64,000 nucleotides of DNA. Origin: Branchiostoma floridae (lineage: Eukaryota > Chordata > Leptocardii > Amphioxiformes > Branchiostomatidae). Of this stretch, positions 13,316-26,610 are shown one piece after another (the stretch's first letter is position 1; every line of letters starts with the position of its first letter). Location of the stretch: contig NC_049993.1 of the NCBI RefSeq assembly GCF_000003815.2, positions 5,361,686 through 5,425,685 on the forward strand. The letters are read 5' to 3'. The notes under the pieces were generated by a model. That model was not told where the DNA came from and did no database searches. It saw only the letters and a list, made by a program, of their open reading frames with translations. A program made the translations under genes and the position numbers.

Positions 13316-13484
13316 AGTTCTGGCATTGAAAGGAAACTAATTGCAGGCATTCAACTGCATAACATACATGATCTTATGTAATGTACCCATTTTGAACGGC
13401 AAAATTTGAATCAACAAAATATATACAATGTAACATACTTACAATTAGTAAAAATAACTAAAATAACCATGCAAGTTACATATA

Positions 13485-13705
13485 ACGCTAGTTCACCTTT
13501 ATCCGCGGGGTAACCTTTATTCGTTGTATATAAAAAAGGAGTATTTAGGGATATCAAGTCGACATACGAGTGTTTCATACTGGAGTGCTATGAAAATATT
13601 GCAATTTGAAACAAACGTCCGTCGATTAGATATCCCTCAATATCTCATTTTTTAAAATAACGGATATAGGTTACCATGTGGATAAAGGTGAACTACATGT
13701 ACCGT
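13485..13705. mobile_element. TA-flanked palindromic MITE, family 1, copy C
   Basis: A 221-bp copy with left end ACGCTAGTTCACCTTTATCC, the subterminal GGGGTAACC motif and internal AGGGATATCAAGTCGAC. The right end is less perfect (a small insertion, gaactacatgtaccgt, before the TA). Confidence 0.9.
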
Positions 13706-14956
13706 TACATGTCCTACTCTTCACATAATGCAGCCTCCAGGTCTTCTTTGTTTTGTGGTATGATCCATGAAAGAAAGTCCTTATAGACTGCTAGTCTAGG
13801 ACTTGCAGGGCCCCACAAATTTTGCTGGATGATAATGGTTTACTCTCTCAGGATAACAGCTTGGTAATGTGGCAGTGAAGGTGTCTCTCTGGTCCCATCA
13901 TTTGTCATGATCATCTCCCACTGTTTATTAATACTTGACCTCCTTATCTGCAGTTTCATATTTAACACACAGTTTGCTAAGGGCCATATCATATATGACT
14001 GCTACAGGAAGTCTCTGTGCTACACAGCTGGAAACCTACATATCAGGATTTTCAGCAAAGCCCTTTTCCAATAATTTTGCCCCCCCCCCCCCCCTCTGGT
14101 TCATAGACATTGTGCAGGGGGTTCACATATAGGAAGATTTGGCAAGAAGTTGTATTGCATATTTTGAGGATTATGGTATTATCATGAAAATGTCATTACT
14201 GGCAAAGATGTATAGAAGGGATTTGGGAAAGCAGATGAAGGAAAATTGAAGCTTGCACCTGCAGAGAAAGTTTGCTTGATACATTATGTCTAATACGATA
14301 CAAGAAATTGAAGATTACTCCAAATCCTCTACTACAACATTTGGAGATGTCATTACATGAAATTTACCTACATACTGCACTTAATGCCAGACCCAACATG
14401 GAAATTGTAGCAAAGAAGTTCTCACCCATTATAGATGACTTTGCTGAAGAAGTGATTGTTTCTTAAAGGACCCATAAAAAGAGAGTAATTTGCATCCTTT
14501 AATTCTGATCTCATTGCACTATGTTGTCAAAGCTGATACATGTAGCTGTAATACAGTTTTTATGGTCATTGGATTTGGTGTAGGTGTTGTATCAAACCTT
14601 TATGAGACAAAGTACAGTGCCATGTTTCACTCCAGGCCAATTTCTGTTCTATATTGAGGACCGTTCCTCCCGCTCAAATCCCGGGACATTATTACTGTTG
14701 GTGAGGCTGAGGTCTATATTTCATATCATGGCAAGTCTTAGATATTAAAATGTTGTGCTTTTCTGAAGAAGAAAATTATTAGTTTCATACTGTTTCATGT
14801 GTTCACAGATTCACTTGATTCAATGCTGTGGACTTGAAAGGCATCAGTTGATGGACATTGAGTTAAAACTAATCATATTTAATGCCTTGTACTGCCATAT
14901 GTGTGTGTATACAGTTTAGCAATTGTTGATTCTGATGGGTTGTCTTTATTTTCCAG

Positions 14957-15009
14957 GAAAAAGCCTCTGTTGCTGCTGATCCACAAGTCCTGGTGCGGAG
15001 CATGTAAAG
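14957..15009 (+). CDS. TXNDC12: TXNDC12 active-site exon (CGAC)
   Basis: This 53-nt exon encodes KKPLLLLIHKSWCGACK, the first beta strand of the thioredoxin core followed by the redox motif CGAC. The two cysteines form the catalytic disulfide used for thiol oxidation and isomerisation in the ER. The acceptor is a pyrimidine tract ending ttttccag and the donor is gtcagt. It enters in phase 2 (the first g completes the previous codon) and leaves in phase 1, giving GCC (Ala) when joined to the next exon. Length and phase match the equivalent human exon, which also has 17 whole codons. It is too short to stand out as an ORF and was recognised by the motif. The upstream partner exon, expected to carry a conserved Trp helix, was not located in 1-14956. 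Confidence 0.95.
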
Positions 15010-18000
15010 GTCAGTACAATCATCATAATGCTATGTTTGTCTCAGACGAGGCTAACTTCACACAGACTTGATGCATACTTACTTTTTTTGGCCCTTTGTC
15101 CCTATCAAAACATAATGCCCACCACAACAGCTCTCCACTGGGCCGGTCTTTGGGCTTCTCAGCTGTTCCTTAGCTACATTTTTCCCAATGTTCCTACATA
15201 CAGCAAAATCCTGTTTCATGGATAGCAAGTATTGCCCAGTGCTACATTCAGGAGTGCTATTTGCAAAAGATTCTCTTTTTAGGGTCTCATAGGCTCAAAA
15301 AGTATCCAATTCCAGTGTTGCTGTTGAGGTAGCCAATTTCTGGCCACACGATGTCATGTTTTCAAGCCACCGATTCTGCTCATTTTGTAATTGTGATGAG
15401 GATAGGATTTTCCCGGACTTGTAAAGAGGATTTCTTTCTTTTAGTATGTTCTGACTAAATTTCCCCTATCATTACAGTATGCGCAAGCTTACAGCTTGTA
15501 GAAGTTTCTCCAAAATCAGTATTTACTCTTGGGTTTGTATTAGCAGTGTCCTTGGCTTCATGATTTTAATACTAAAGTTAAAAGACGTGTTTGACAGGGA
15601 TGAGTGCTCAATGATGAGTGGAATCAGCTTTTACTCTGACTGTGCCTTTACATGGCAAGTGCCACTTCATGCACACGTATCTCATCAAGGACATTCATCT
15701 TCACTTCACAATTAGACGTGACTACGTTATTAATGTGTTATATACAAGGGAATACTATTTAGCTAAGACTTTTAAAGTAAAGGTTTAAAGCAATCTTGCA
15801 GCCACATCCACCATTTGGACACATTCGTCGCAATGCAGGAATACGTAAATCTGAGGTTTACATGCTGAGTGTAGACATGTGCAGCCACTCTCTTATTGGC
15901 TTTGACTGCTAAAGTAGTTGATTTTGATTAGTCTATGGTAGTGTTTTGCCAGTTAATTAAACAGCTTCACTATGATTTAAATGTAGAAAATAATGTCTGG
16001 AATCAGCTCTCTACATGATACCATACATCAGGCCGCTTACAGTGAGGCACCCTGGGCTTTTTTTTATGACTCATAACGTCTGCTTCAAATTTAAACTTGC
16101 CATAAAGTATAGAACACTGACATCTTGTGGGCTGTTAAAGCCATGGACCATGCAGTGTTACAAATACCTGACATGGTCTGCATTCTAATATCAAGAAATA
16201 TTCTGTGCCTCTGCAGTCTCAGCAGTTGTTGCAGGCAATGTGTTTCATTCAAGTTGCTACCAGTTTGCAGATAATTTACAAAGCATGAGATTATGGTAGG
16301 AAAAGTTCCAGTTTGAATCAAGCACCCCATTTTTCTTGTAAGACATATTAGGAACCTAAGGCTGTTATTTCAACCTTAAGCTTGAGCACGTACTGCACTG
16401 GCCATCCATTGATTCAAAAGGCGGCTTTCACATCTTATTGTATGGTTCACGGGTCTGGGTAAACGTGGAATTACATCAAGAAAATGCTACATCAGGTCGA
16501 AAATTGAGGCCATTTCTTGTTGTCAGGCTTTTTTTGCAGACTGACCTCACATTATCACGTTTCCTTGCCTACATTGTACGCCTATATCCCAGGGGATAAA
16601 AAGTAGCAGAAACAAATGTCTCAGTTAACCATACATCATTTCAGGCTGTAATTACAGATCCTTCTGTAAAGATAACTTCCACATTAGGTCAAATTGGGGT
16701 CACCGCCAAGTGTGAACGATAACTACAAAGCTGAAACCTTTTACCTCTAGGTGATTTATATGTAAAAGGAGTTTTATCTATCTTTGCCACAAGAGCTTTT
16801 ATCAATACCGTACCCATTCAGTGGCGGAATACTGAAAAGTGTGGAGTTCTATTTTGTAAAAACTTAAATAGTTTGTGCAAAAGCTTTTAGTGTGCAGCAT
16901 GTTGTAGATGACTGTTCTTTAGAATATAACAAGATTGAGAGCAGCTCTAGGAAATAATTTCTTCAGAATCTTTTGGTGTTACATCAAAGAGTAATTTTGT
17001 CACCATTTTGTTCATGAAGTTGCGATCCCAAACCTTTTCTACTTATTATACATTGTCTGACTTACTTTGTGTCTTTTGCGTACAAGGAAATTTGTTACAT
17101 GCAGGAATAGAGATGCAAAGAAATGTATTGATTTAAAGAATGCTGTGGGTATGAAGGGGTGTTGAGATAGGTTGCCATGGTAGACTTGGCCTTTACCTTG
17201 GCCACTTATCTGACAGAGAGCTCTTGTGTTGCTGCAAGTGATGCTGAAGGTATCTCAGAGTTCAATACAGGAGACTCTGTGTTGTAATGGGATGCCTTGA
17301 AGAGGATCTAACCTGGATGTTCGATCGATAGAAACATTTGGCAGGGGTCAGGGCTAAGCTGTTGCTGCCAGTCCAGCAGTAAAGGAGAAAAAAAGAACCC
17401 ATTCTGTGGGCTTGTTTTGTGTTGGCTAGGTTTCTACCCAGCCTTCTTGCGATCAACTAGCCAACCCCACTTATCTCCTGATGGGATTGGACCTAATTTG
17501 AATCTTTTTCATGCCAATTATATCTGTCAAAATGATGGAATGGCCATTACTTTTGGCTGTTATTAGCAACAAGCAAAGAAACAGCCATCATCATGAGCAA
17601 CAAAATTTTGTCTAATGGCAAAACAATTTACACTGTAAATGTGGATAAACACAGCAAGCTGGACAGGAAAAACAAGTATCATCATGATAAAGCCATGGCA
17701 ATTTGATAACCACTGTTAAATCCTCAATTATGATCCTTACCACATTAAACGCATCAACAGTATTTCACACCATAAAATAATAAGCCCCAATATCATTTTG
17801 TAATTGGCCTCATTTCATTTAAATTCCCTTATCCTTTGCCTCAAAATTTGATCCTCTGACAAAATACAAATTTTACAAAAAATTATTGATTATGGAATTT
17901 CAAACAATGCACATCAGTTTCTTTTGTACAGCTCTTTTCTCTGAAGCCATTTGGTGGCTCTGGGTTCCTTACAAGGATCAAGATAACAGTGAGAAATACA

Positions 18001-20474
18001 ATCGATAGTAGAAATAGGTCACACTTCATTTGAGACAACAATCTACTCATCTGCCTTGTTTTATGGGTCAGTGTCTTCAAATTTGAGGCATCTCGTGGCA
18101 TTTAAGAGGAATTCGATACCCCTCCTGGTGTGTAATTGATGATTCAGAACGCTGCAAGTATCGTTCGTTCTGTATTTGCTATATAATCAATCCATACTGA
18201 CCTGTCCCAGAAATACCTTGAAATTTATCTCTGCAGACAAATCAACAATGAAGTGGGGCTTTCAGGTGTTTGGGGGGAAATCTTCATTATAATCATCTTT
18301 TTTAGTGGTGGATTTAAGAATTTAGTTTCAATGACATTAGTGAATCTATAAATTTGGTCAATATTTGTAAGAAAAAAACTAAAGAAACATTGATGATGTT
18401 GACAGATCAATAACATTGATGTTCATTGCTCTTTTTTAGGTAACAATAAACAAAGACTGCATTGAAATATTGTACATTCATAACTAGTTCCTGCTTGAAT
18501 TATGCTAATGACCTTAGCTAGTATCTGTCCGACAAAGACTGATGATATTGACAAATTGACATCCGGTGGCATGTGATTGATACGATATTGGGGCCTCAGT
18601 GGGTCAGGTGTTATATCGGACCACATTGCCCTACTGAAGATGACCTTACAGATCTGACTTGCACAAATATCAAATGCACTCATTGATTATTAACAAACTG
18701 TTGTTTCCAAATTATGCCTTAATTACATGCTTTAATTCATAAATCCAAACCAAAGCCTGCCTGTATCCTTATGTTTTCTTCTTAGGGATAATGCAAGGTC
18801 CCAGGGTATTTTCTGCTGTTACAGAAATAATTTCATGTTAAAACATTAATCACAAAGGTGTTGGCATAACAAAAACTCTGTCCAGACCATATTTGGTTTA
18901 TGATGAATTGCTCTTGGAGGGGGTTATTTGTTATTGACTGATTGAAGGGACTAATGGTCACACCCACAACTCCTTGATAGCACAGTTCTCCATGTGTCGA
19001 TCGATACTGTTTCCATATTAAGGATGGCGATGCACAGAGTACCTGACCTGCCTGATATACATACGTGCCTAATCAATCGTATTTTACCCACCAGTGGTCA
19101 AACCTTGCACATACCAGAATTGCATAAAGCCAGGTATCCCTGTGGGGGGTCAAGGACCTTTGAGGCAGCACTGACTACGGGAAAGTCTGAGTTTATGACG
19201 AAACTTGAGATTAGCATATATATTAAAATCACAAATCAAGAGATTCCATCAATATGTCGGGACTTGTTCAGTGTGCACTGCGTTAGACATTTGCTGAGCT
19301 ATGTTCACCTTATATAAGAGGTACATGTAGTTTTCCACGTTGTCAGATTTGACGTTCATGTTTCAAATCTCTTGATAACACAATTTGATTGTACAAGATT
19401 GTTGTGCATTTCATATACTAGTAACATTGCTGGGGTCAATTAATGGAAAGTCAAGCTTGCACTGTGGCTGAAAGCATTGCTTGACCTACTGATAAAACCT
19501 TATATTGTGTAGATCTCACACTGAATGATCACATACCACTGTTATCAGTATCTTAATATATGTGTGGGCTTATAAGACTACAGTGTTCATTGTGGTGAAT
19601 ATTGAGCCCAGTGGCTGTATCTCACCTTCACAGCACACCAAGATATTAGGTTTATATGCTCTAAATGTTAGTTGCGGGGGCATTTCATCAGGCATGAAAA
19701 ATTACATGTAACTTTATAAGATTTATTGGAGCCAACAATCATGACTGGAGGTGATGATAATACAGTATTTTCTATTCACTAAAAAATAACACTTTACTTG
19801 CCCAACACATCTGGTAAGAAGTTCAATATTTGCTAATCTCCAAGCAGATCCTACGGTAGCATATTATCAAGATATGGTATGAAAAGCTGGCAGAGAAGTG
19901 AAGCCGGCTTAGGAATGTGTTTCGCTACCGGAGATCTGCCGGCACTGAAACAGGAATATTTACCAAATAATGAAGTAAGCTGTAATAATGTAATCACTGC
20001 AATGATTTTCAAATACAGTTCAATATCTACAATGGGAAACATGATTTACATTTGAGGAGCATTTACATACAATCTCTATAAGTTAATGACTTTGAAGTGT
20101 TTGACCATATTTTTTAGTTAGATTTTTCACTTAGATGTATGTATTGAGTTGTTCTGCCAGCTCATTCTACTCTGATGTAAATGCTGCAGAAAAGTGATGG
20201 ATGCCACTCAAAATGTCTGGAAGTGATTATCTGTTTTTCATCCAGTTGTTTAGACTGAATTGTATTTGAATATTGTTTACCTATATGTCTAACCTTCACT
20301 AATTAATGTACTATGCAATGATTACAAGACATCATTGATGAAATACTCAGTAACGTTAATGCCACAATTTGATTAGAAGATCAAATGAGTATTAGTTAAG
20401 CAGATCTCATCATCTATGGCATTGTGCACTTTTAATCAATGTTACTGTAAATACATCCATCAAGTCAATGTGTA

Positions 20475-20701
20475 ACGCTAGTTCACCTTTATCTGCGGGG
20501 TAACCTAGCTGCATCCGTTGTTTAAAAAAATATATTTAGGGATGTCAATGCGATGGACGGTTGTTTTAAATTCCTAAACAAGCTGTATTTTAGAAATACA
20601 AATGTATTGCACTTTGAAACCACTGTCAGTCTATTTCCAAATACTGCTGGTTTTAAAATAACGGATGTAGGTTGCTCGACAAATAAAGGTGAACTAGGCA
20701 T
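20475..20701. mobile_element. TA-flanked palindromic MITE, family 1, copy D
   Basis: A 227-bp copy. The left end is well preserved (ACGCTAGTTCACCTTTATCT); the right end reads AATAAAGGTGAACTAGGCAT, so the terminal bases have drifted. The core is more diverged than in copies A and C, suggesting an older insertion. Confidence 0.85.
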
Positions 20702-23700
20702 TATCTTAGATTTCATAATGAAGGCAACTTTCTTTCCCATTTTTTTAGTGCGCTTGTATCAGTCTTGGTGTTCCCAGGGAATGTCATCCATATAATCAAA
20801 TCAACATGGCCTTATGTACATGTAAGCACTAACCTTTTCAGCACCTTTGGATGGATTCAGCCAAAGATGTAACACTGAATGCTTGCTAAGCAGACTTACT
20901 GACTCCTCCATGGTATCTATATTCAGATATGTCCGAATGAAAAAGGGATGAGACTTTGACTGATGAAGGTCAGATTATTTTAAAGAGTAATGACATCTTC
21001 ACATGACAGGCAGACTTAAGAAGACTTGACGGCTGTCTCCAAGACGTAAGCCTAAGGAAGAATGCAGCGCACTGGACCAAGTGAAAGTAATATCTATGAT
21101 TCATACTGTTGGATGTCTGCCAGGAAAAGTGCTCTGAGTTACAAATTTGCAGCATTGATTTTTGATAGAAATAGAACACATATTTTGTGACTGTTTTAAG
21201 GACAAGACTATGATTAGCTCTTGATCAATGTTTTCTCATTAAAGCTCCTGATTTGTTTATTGTACATAGTCACTATGGTGTAGTTGAAAGTAGCAAAACC
21301 ATCTTCAAGACTTGAAGACTTTGCTGCTATGTTTTAGAAAGAAGGGCAGTACAATAAATCCTATCGCAAGTATGTTCAGCTGAGTGTATTTCTATATACT
21401 AATTTAGTCGAATATAACTTATTTTGGCATGCTGCTTAAGTATTTATTATCTTAATAATTCTAACTTGCTGCTCAATCCTTCGACCATCCTCAGGAATTC
21501 TAGAAGAGTCCTGTGTTTATGCTTCAGAGGATTCAAATGTACATCCATTCTTTAACTGTCTAACATGTTTTTTTGCTGTGAGCATAGCTGACAAATGCAC
21601 AGTAATATACAACGGTTTGGAGGATGGCATAATCTTTTATTTGCTCCTGAATAATCTATGAAGGAAAGAAATTTACTTTTTAAGTGCATTTAGGTCTATT
21701 TGGATTCCATACACGTAAAGGACCTAACCCCAATTAGTAAAAGTCATGTTGAGAAGTAGTCATCTTGTCCCGGAAACCTGTGATTGGGGAAGTGAGAGTC
21801 AAAGGATGGAGGTTAGGGTTTGGTCCCCTCAAGTCTTAATCAACAGCTTGGTATCTGGTGTTGGTGTTTGGTCAAATTAAGTGCTTGTTTCTGTCAGGGT
21901 CACAACCAATCAGCATGAACAGGAGCTATGTACAGTCTGTGCTTTTTCCTAATCTTGTCTAATCCAGGCTTTTCTGCAAATGTCTTGGTTCAATAAATAT
22001 TGACAACTCTACAAAGACTTTTATCCTATTACTGGTAGGTGTAGGCCTACAGGCAAGTGTTTGACAAAATGTTATTATCCCTTCTTCACTTAACATTTAC
22101 AGATTTTTACTAACAAATGAAATAGCTTACATCTTCAAATTTCCTTCACTGCACGACATCCAGTCTTGAAGGATGAAAAACGCAAGCCTTATGCATGCTT
22201 TATGGTATGCTTAGAGATTGGATTTTGTGCAACTTGTTGTCTACTGTAGGATTATCATTTCAAGTCCCCTTATTTTGCATAGTTTTTGACAACAGGTTTT
22301 GTTCCATCCGATTGAAAAAAAAAGATTGGCTAGGATAAATTACAACTTCTCTAGTTTGGACAAAATTAGAGATTTTTTAATCAGTAGGCATATTCCTGTA
22401 CTGATTTACTTGATACTAAGTTTTAGTTGCCTCAGCTTACAGGCTTTCCATGCATGGCATTTTTTTTTCAAATTACCTACTGTAACATTTTTATGTACCA
22501 CCCTAAATATGCCAGACATCATCAAGTGTAGAGCAATACAATGTGGCATTTAAGGTGCTGGCAGCTTTAGTTTATATTGTAACCTTAAAGTTTCTTTAAG
22601 AGCCTCCTGGTAAACTCACCCTCATCGTAAACCCCGTGATGGCAACAACATGACCCCTTTTGTGGGTTGAAAGACCAGTGAAAATCCTCACTATGCAATT
22701 TGAGTAAAGGCAAGGGCTATTTGTTTTGTCCCAATTGCTGATAACACAAGATGAATCTCATCCAAATTTCCGGTGTGCCCTAACTTATTGCTTCCAAAGA
22801 TATCAATCAGGTGTTTGTCTAGCTAAGAAGTCGCGCCATTGTTATGGAAACTACAGAAAGATGTTATCTGGCGTCACACCAGGTACTTGAGGGTTGCCTG
22901 CAGCTGATGGGTGGATGTAAATGATGTACTTGTGATCTTGCATTCATGATCTCTTTTGTGCCTATTTTGTGGTCATTTTGTGGCTTGGTTTATAGCTGGG
23001 CTCTTCTACGGCTTCGTAAAAGACTTTGTATATAACTTATATTGGCCATTTTACAACTTTGAGGAGACAGTGTGGGGAGCTGCCCTTGAAAATGATAGAT
23101 TTTGGGGGAAAGATAAGGATATATGATGTACATAAAATTGACCACTTTTATCCGACCATTTGTAGGAGAAATCATCGTCTTTTTTCTTCATTTTGGGCAT
23201 TTCTCTTAAGTCCGCAATATGCATTCTCAGAAAAAATGTGTGATGCACGATACCAAGAATTGCTGAATTTATATATGTGCTCTACCTACATATCAATGTG
23301 GTAAGTCAAATGGAATCATGAAAAACTAAAACCAAAAAAACTAAAAAAAACCTAACCTAAAACCTAAACTCCACATTCCCTTTTTTCTTTGTTGGTAATC
23401 CTTCAAACTGAATTTCATACTTATTTTGCCCCGTCGATCGGGCAGCTCTTCAAACGAACATGCCATTTGATCGCCCTTCTTTCTCAAAGTCAATGGAGGT
23501 TGTTTTTCCCATGATATGTACATGGGCTTAGTAGCTGCACTGTTGCGTCAAATTACTGGGCGGTTGACAAGGGCTACTGACAAAGCGGTCATGACCCGAT
23601 CGCAACTTAATGTGCTAAGCAATAAAGCAGACTGATAGCAGACAATCATTGCAGTAACTCACGGCGCAGGCTTGCTTTGAAAGCAGCCGCACAGTTGGTC

Positions 23701-24163
23701 ATTGCTGCTGATTTTACGCCCCGTGTCTATTTGACGTCATAAAATTGCCCAAAGTTTCTATATGTGCGTAGGCTAGCTTTGTCACGAGGTCCGCAAATCT
23801 TTGGCAGAATGGCACTACATCGTATTAGGCATTACATGGTAATGGGATTTCTGAAAGCACTCTAATTTTGACTTGTCAAGAAGTTTAAGGGTACATAAAT
23901 TGTATCTGAATATATGGCAGAAACTTTTTTCTGTTCATTTGTCAGCTCATAGCAATTTGCAGATTTGACAATTCAGTTATGTATGTGTTATTGTAACTTA
24001 GCAATATAGGACCTTTAGAATATATGTTGCAGTATCTTTTGAAAATGTGATATGCTGCAGTATTTCAGAAATGATAAGAATATTTCATTACTTTTCTCGC
24101 TAACAGTTATATTAACCTTTTTTTTAGCAATTAATTTTTGCAAAAGATTTTTCATGACCACAT

Positions 24164-24184
24164 TGCTCTTTCCTTGGTGCTGAA
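24164..24184 (-). promoter_or_regulatory. RE1/NRSE-like site 5
   Basis: The minus strand reads TTCAGCACCAAGGAAAGAGC: one change in the right half core (GGAAAG), 17 of 21 positions. In the downstream duplicate (24371) the left half-site is kept but the right half is broken. Confidence 0.5.
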
Positions 24185-24269
24185 AGTGTTGCTATTATGA
24201 ATTTTTATTTGGTGAGCTGAATTTGCCTTATTCATGTCGGAAAACATGTACAAGTGTGCTGACAGTAAG
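24175..24269. repeat. Direct duplication, left copy
   Basis: A 95-bp block beginning tggtgctgaaagtgttgcta and ending gacagtaag is repeated almost identically at 24371-24467. A more diverged relative may occur near 25240-25315 (attattatgaattttcattt). Confidence 0.9.
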
Positions 24270-24274
24270 CTAAA

Positions 24275-24361
24275 TTCGTTGTTGCCAAAAAAAACGGGTA
24301 TTTAGAGATTTTAGGTCAGTGACGGGTTCAAATGTCAACATTTTCAAAATATTGCAATTTG
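24275..24361. mobile_element. Fragment of MITE family 1 (one arm, no ends)
   Basis: The run aaattcgttgttgcc...tattgcaatttga matches the inner half of one arm of family 1 (compare copy E), but both terminal repeats are missing. It sits exactly between two copies of a ~95-bp direct duplication, which suggests a rearrangement and not a simple insertion. Confidence 0.6.
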
Positions 24362-24370
24362 ATCTTTTCG

Positions 24371-24467
24371 TGGTGCTGAAAGTGTTGCTATTATGAATTT
24401 TTATTTGGTGAGCTGAATTTGCCTTATTATTCATGTCGGAAACATGTACAAGTGTGCTGACAGTAAG
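24371..24467. repeat. Direct duplication, right copy
   Basis: A 97-bp near-identical copy of 24175-24269, differing by a 3-bp tat insertion and one A deletion. The two copies bracket the partial MITE at 24275-24361. Confidence 0.9.
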
Positions 24468-26510
24468 GATAAAGGGAAACAACTCAATACTATCGTTGAA
24501 AGTAGACCCAGTCTGCCAGATTCCTGGGTGGTATATGGCCCTGGAGATAAATATGGCAATTAGATACTGGTGAAGCCACAAAACATGCTCTTCCTTTGGG
24601 AGTTTTTCTTTGATGGGGGTTCGACCACCCTTGATGGTAACCTTTGGTCTTCTTTTGGAACTCAGGGAATCAACTGGACAATTGGATCCAATTGAATCTA
24701 TTGGAAAGCCATCAAGCTATCCAACCACAAGGGCACGACCTGTGCATGCATTGTCTCGCCTCTCACCTTGTACTGTGTATGACATCCATTATGCAATCCC
24801 CGATAGCAGGAAAGGCTGAAAAAGTTCGGTAGTCAGCAGGTTTGTATCTAAGCGTTGTGCGGGATTCAGGAAAGTATTGATCAAACCAATTGTGAAGCTA
24901 ACAACAATTTGTTCAGAATTTCCCAAGTTGTACTCAGATTACAGGAGCAGTTCGAAAGGAATCTCCACTTGGGAGATTCAACTAGACTATTATGATATTT
25001 GAAACTGTGCGGTTTGAACTTTGAAGTCGCGTACCCAATCACCCATTGCTGAAAAATGTAAATAATATATGAAGCCAGAATGTCATCCTTGCCATCAGAC
25101 CTCTTGCTTTTTTTCTATTTTTCTTTCCTAATGTTTATGTTTAATCTCCACTTTTTATATAAAGGTGTACCTTTAAATATACTTGGTGCATAAATATGTA
25201 ACATTATTATTTTAAGTCACTGCCCTGCCCTTGACACCAAAATAATTGTTATTATGAATTTTCATTTTATGACCTGAATTTTCTTTATTCATGAATTTGC
25301 AAAGTAAACATGTAACCTTGTAAGGTTGGCTCAGAAGAAAGGACCTGCAATAACTTACAGAAAATGTAGGTCAGCATGCACAGACGGGTGCCTTTATCAC
25401 AGGTGACAAACGGCAGGTGTTATAGAAAAGGTCAGTGGAAAACTGCTAGAGCCCGAGTATAAAGGTTCAGTCGATATGTCAGTGCTGCAACACAAGGAGA
25501 CCTAAATTGGTGTCATAGCTGACCCGTCATGGTCCCCAGTTGGATTGTTTCATCGACCATATGGTAATTTTTGTCATCTCGCAGAAAGGAAACGTGACGA
25601 GAAATTGGTCTTGACGGCCACATATGTTCATCGAGTTCTCTAGAAAAGGCAAGGCGTTTTTTTAAAGGGAAAACCTCAAGGCAGACATCAAAGGTATGGA
25701 AAAGAACTCCAGGGGATGTAGAGGGAGGTGGACTGAAGAATGATGAGCTGGGATATTGTGATTTGTTGCCAAAGGTGGCCGATAATGTGTCACTGAAGGG
25801 TCGACAATCAGAGTTTTAAATTGTTTTCAAGGATGAGTGGGTACATAATAGAGGGATGGGTCGATCAAGGGGTCCAGCTGGACCAAGCTGCGAGCAGAAC
25901 TGATGAGGCTTTGCGGGTGCTTCTGGGAATTACCTGCCATTTCAATCGAAATCTCCTCATCTGGGCACTGTTTGGCTAGTGATGGGCAGATTGGTTTTGG
26001 TGATGATAATCCGTAGAAGGCGGTCAATATGATCATCGGAGGAAATAAGGGACATGTGAGGAGCACTTGGGATTGGATGTGTGTCTCGAGTCATAGAAAG
26101 GACATCAGTTAATTTGATGTTCTTTGATACATGTTTTGTACTTTGTAATCTGGGAAGGAAGCCTTATGTGATGACTTTCAGTCTGTCCCTTATTACATGA
26201 CCCTAGTGGTTCTAGTCAACATGACCCATGAACCTCAATGCAATTTGTATTGGGTGTCCCTTTTTCTTTCTATACATTTAGGAGGGCTATGAATATTTCT
26301 CCTGTACCAGATCCTACCTTCCTAGTATTCATATTGTGATGGTTAAAGATTTGAATAGCTGATTCTAAATAGCTATATATCATGAATGTCTAATGAATAT
26401 TTCAAACCGTGCATTGGATGCACATAATTGTAATGACTCAGAAACTGACCTTATTTTGTTATCTATGAAATAAATGCAATCACTAATTTATTCTATACCC
26501 CTGGACTTAA

Positions 26511-26610
26511 NNNNNNNNNNNNNNNNNNNNNNNNNNNNNNNNNNNNNNNNNNNNNNNNNNNNNNNNNNNNNNNNNNNNNNNNNNNNNNNNNNNNNNNNNN
26601 NNNNNNNNNN
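26511..26610. other. Assembly gap (100 N)
   Basis: Exactly 100 N, the conventional length for a gap of unknown size. Any feature here, including an extra exon or gene, is invisible. Confidence 0.99.

Larger units (their letters stand above)
1..14956. other. Upstream non-coding stretch, probably TXNDC12 5' intron(s)
   Basis: No exon with recognisable protein similarity was found on either strand. Because the exon at 14957 begins inside a codon, at least one TXNDC12 exon must lie upstream, in this stretch or before the window. The stretch carries transposons and tandem repeats listed separately; 1-2500, 6000-9530 and 11590-13480 look like unannotated AT-rich sequence with nothing I can name. 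Confidence 0.6.

Noticed and set aside
20837-20860. Further RE1 site (TTCAGCACC then TTTGGATGG)
   Set aside because: Only the left half-site matches; the right half (GGATGG) and spacing are off.
24361-24380. RE1 site in the right copy of the 95-bp duplication
   Set aside because: Left half-site intact but right half reads CGAAAAG; three changes in the 16-mer core.
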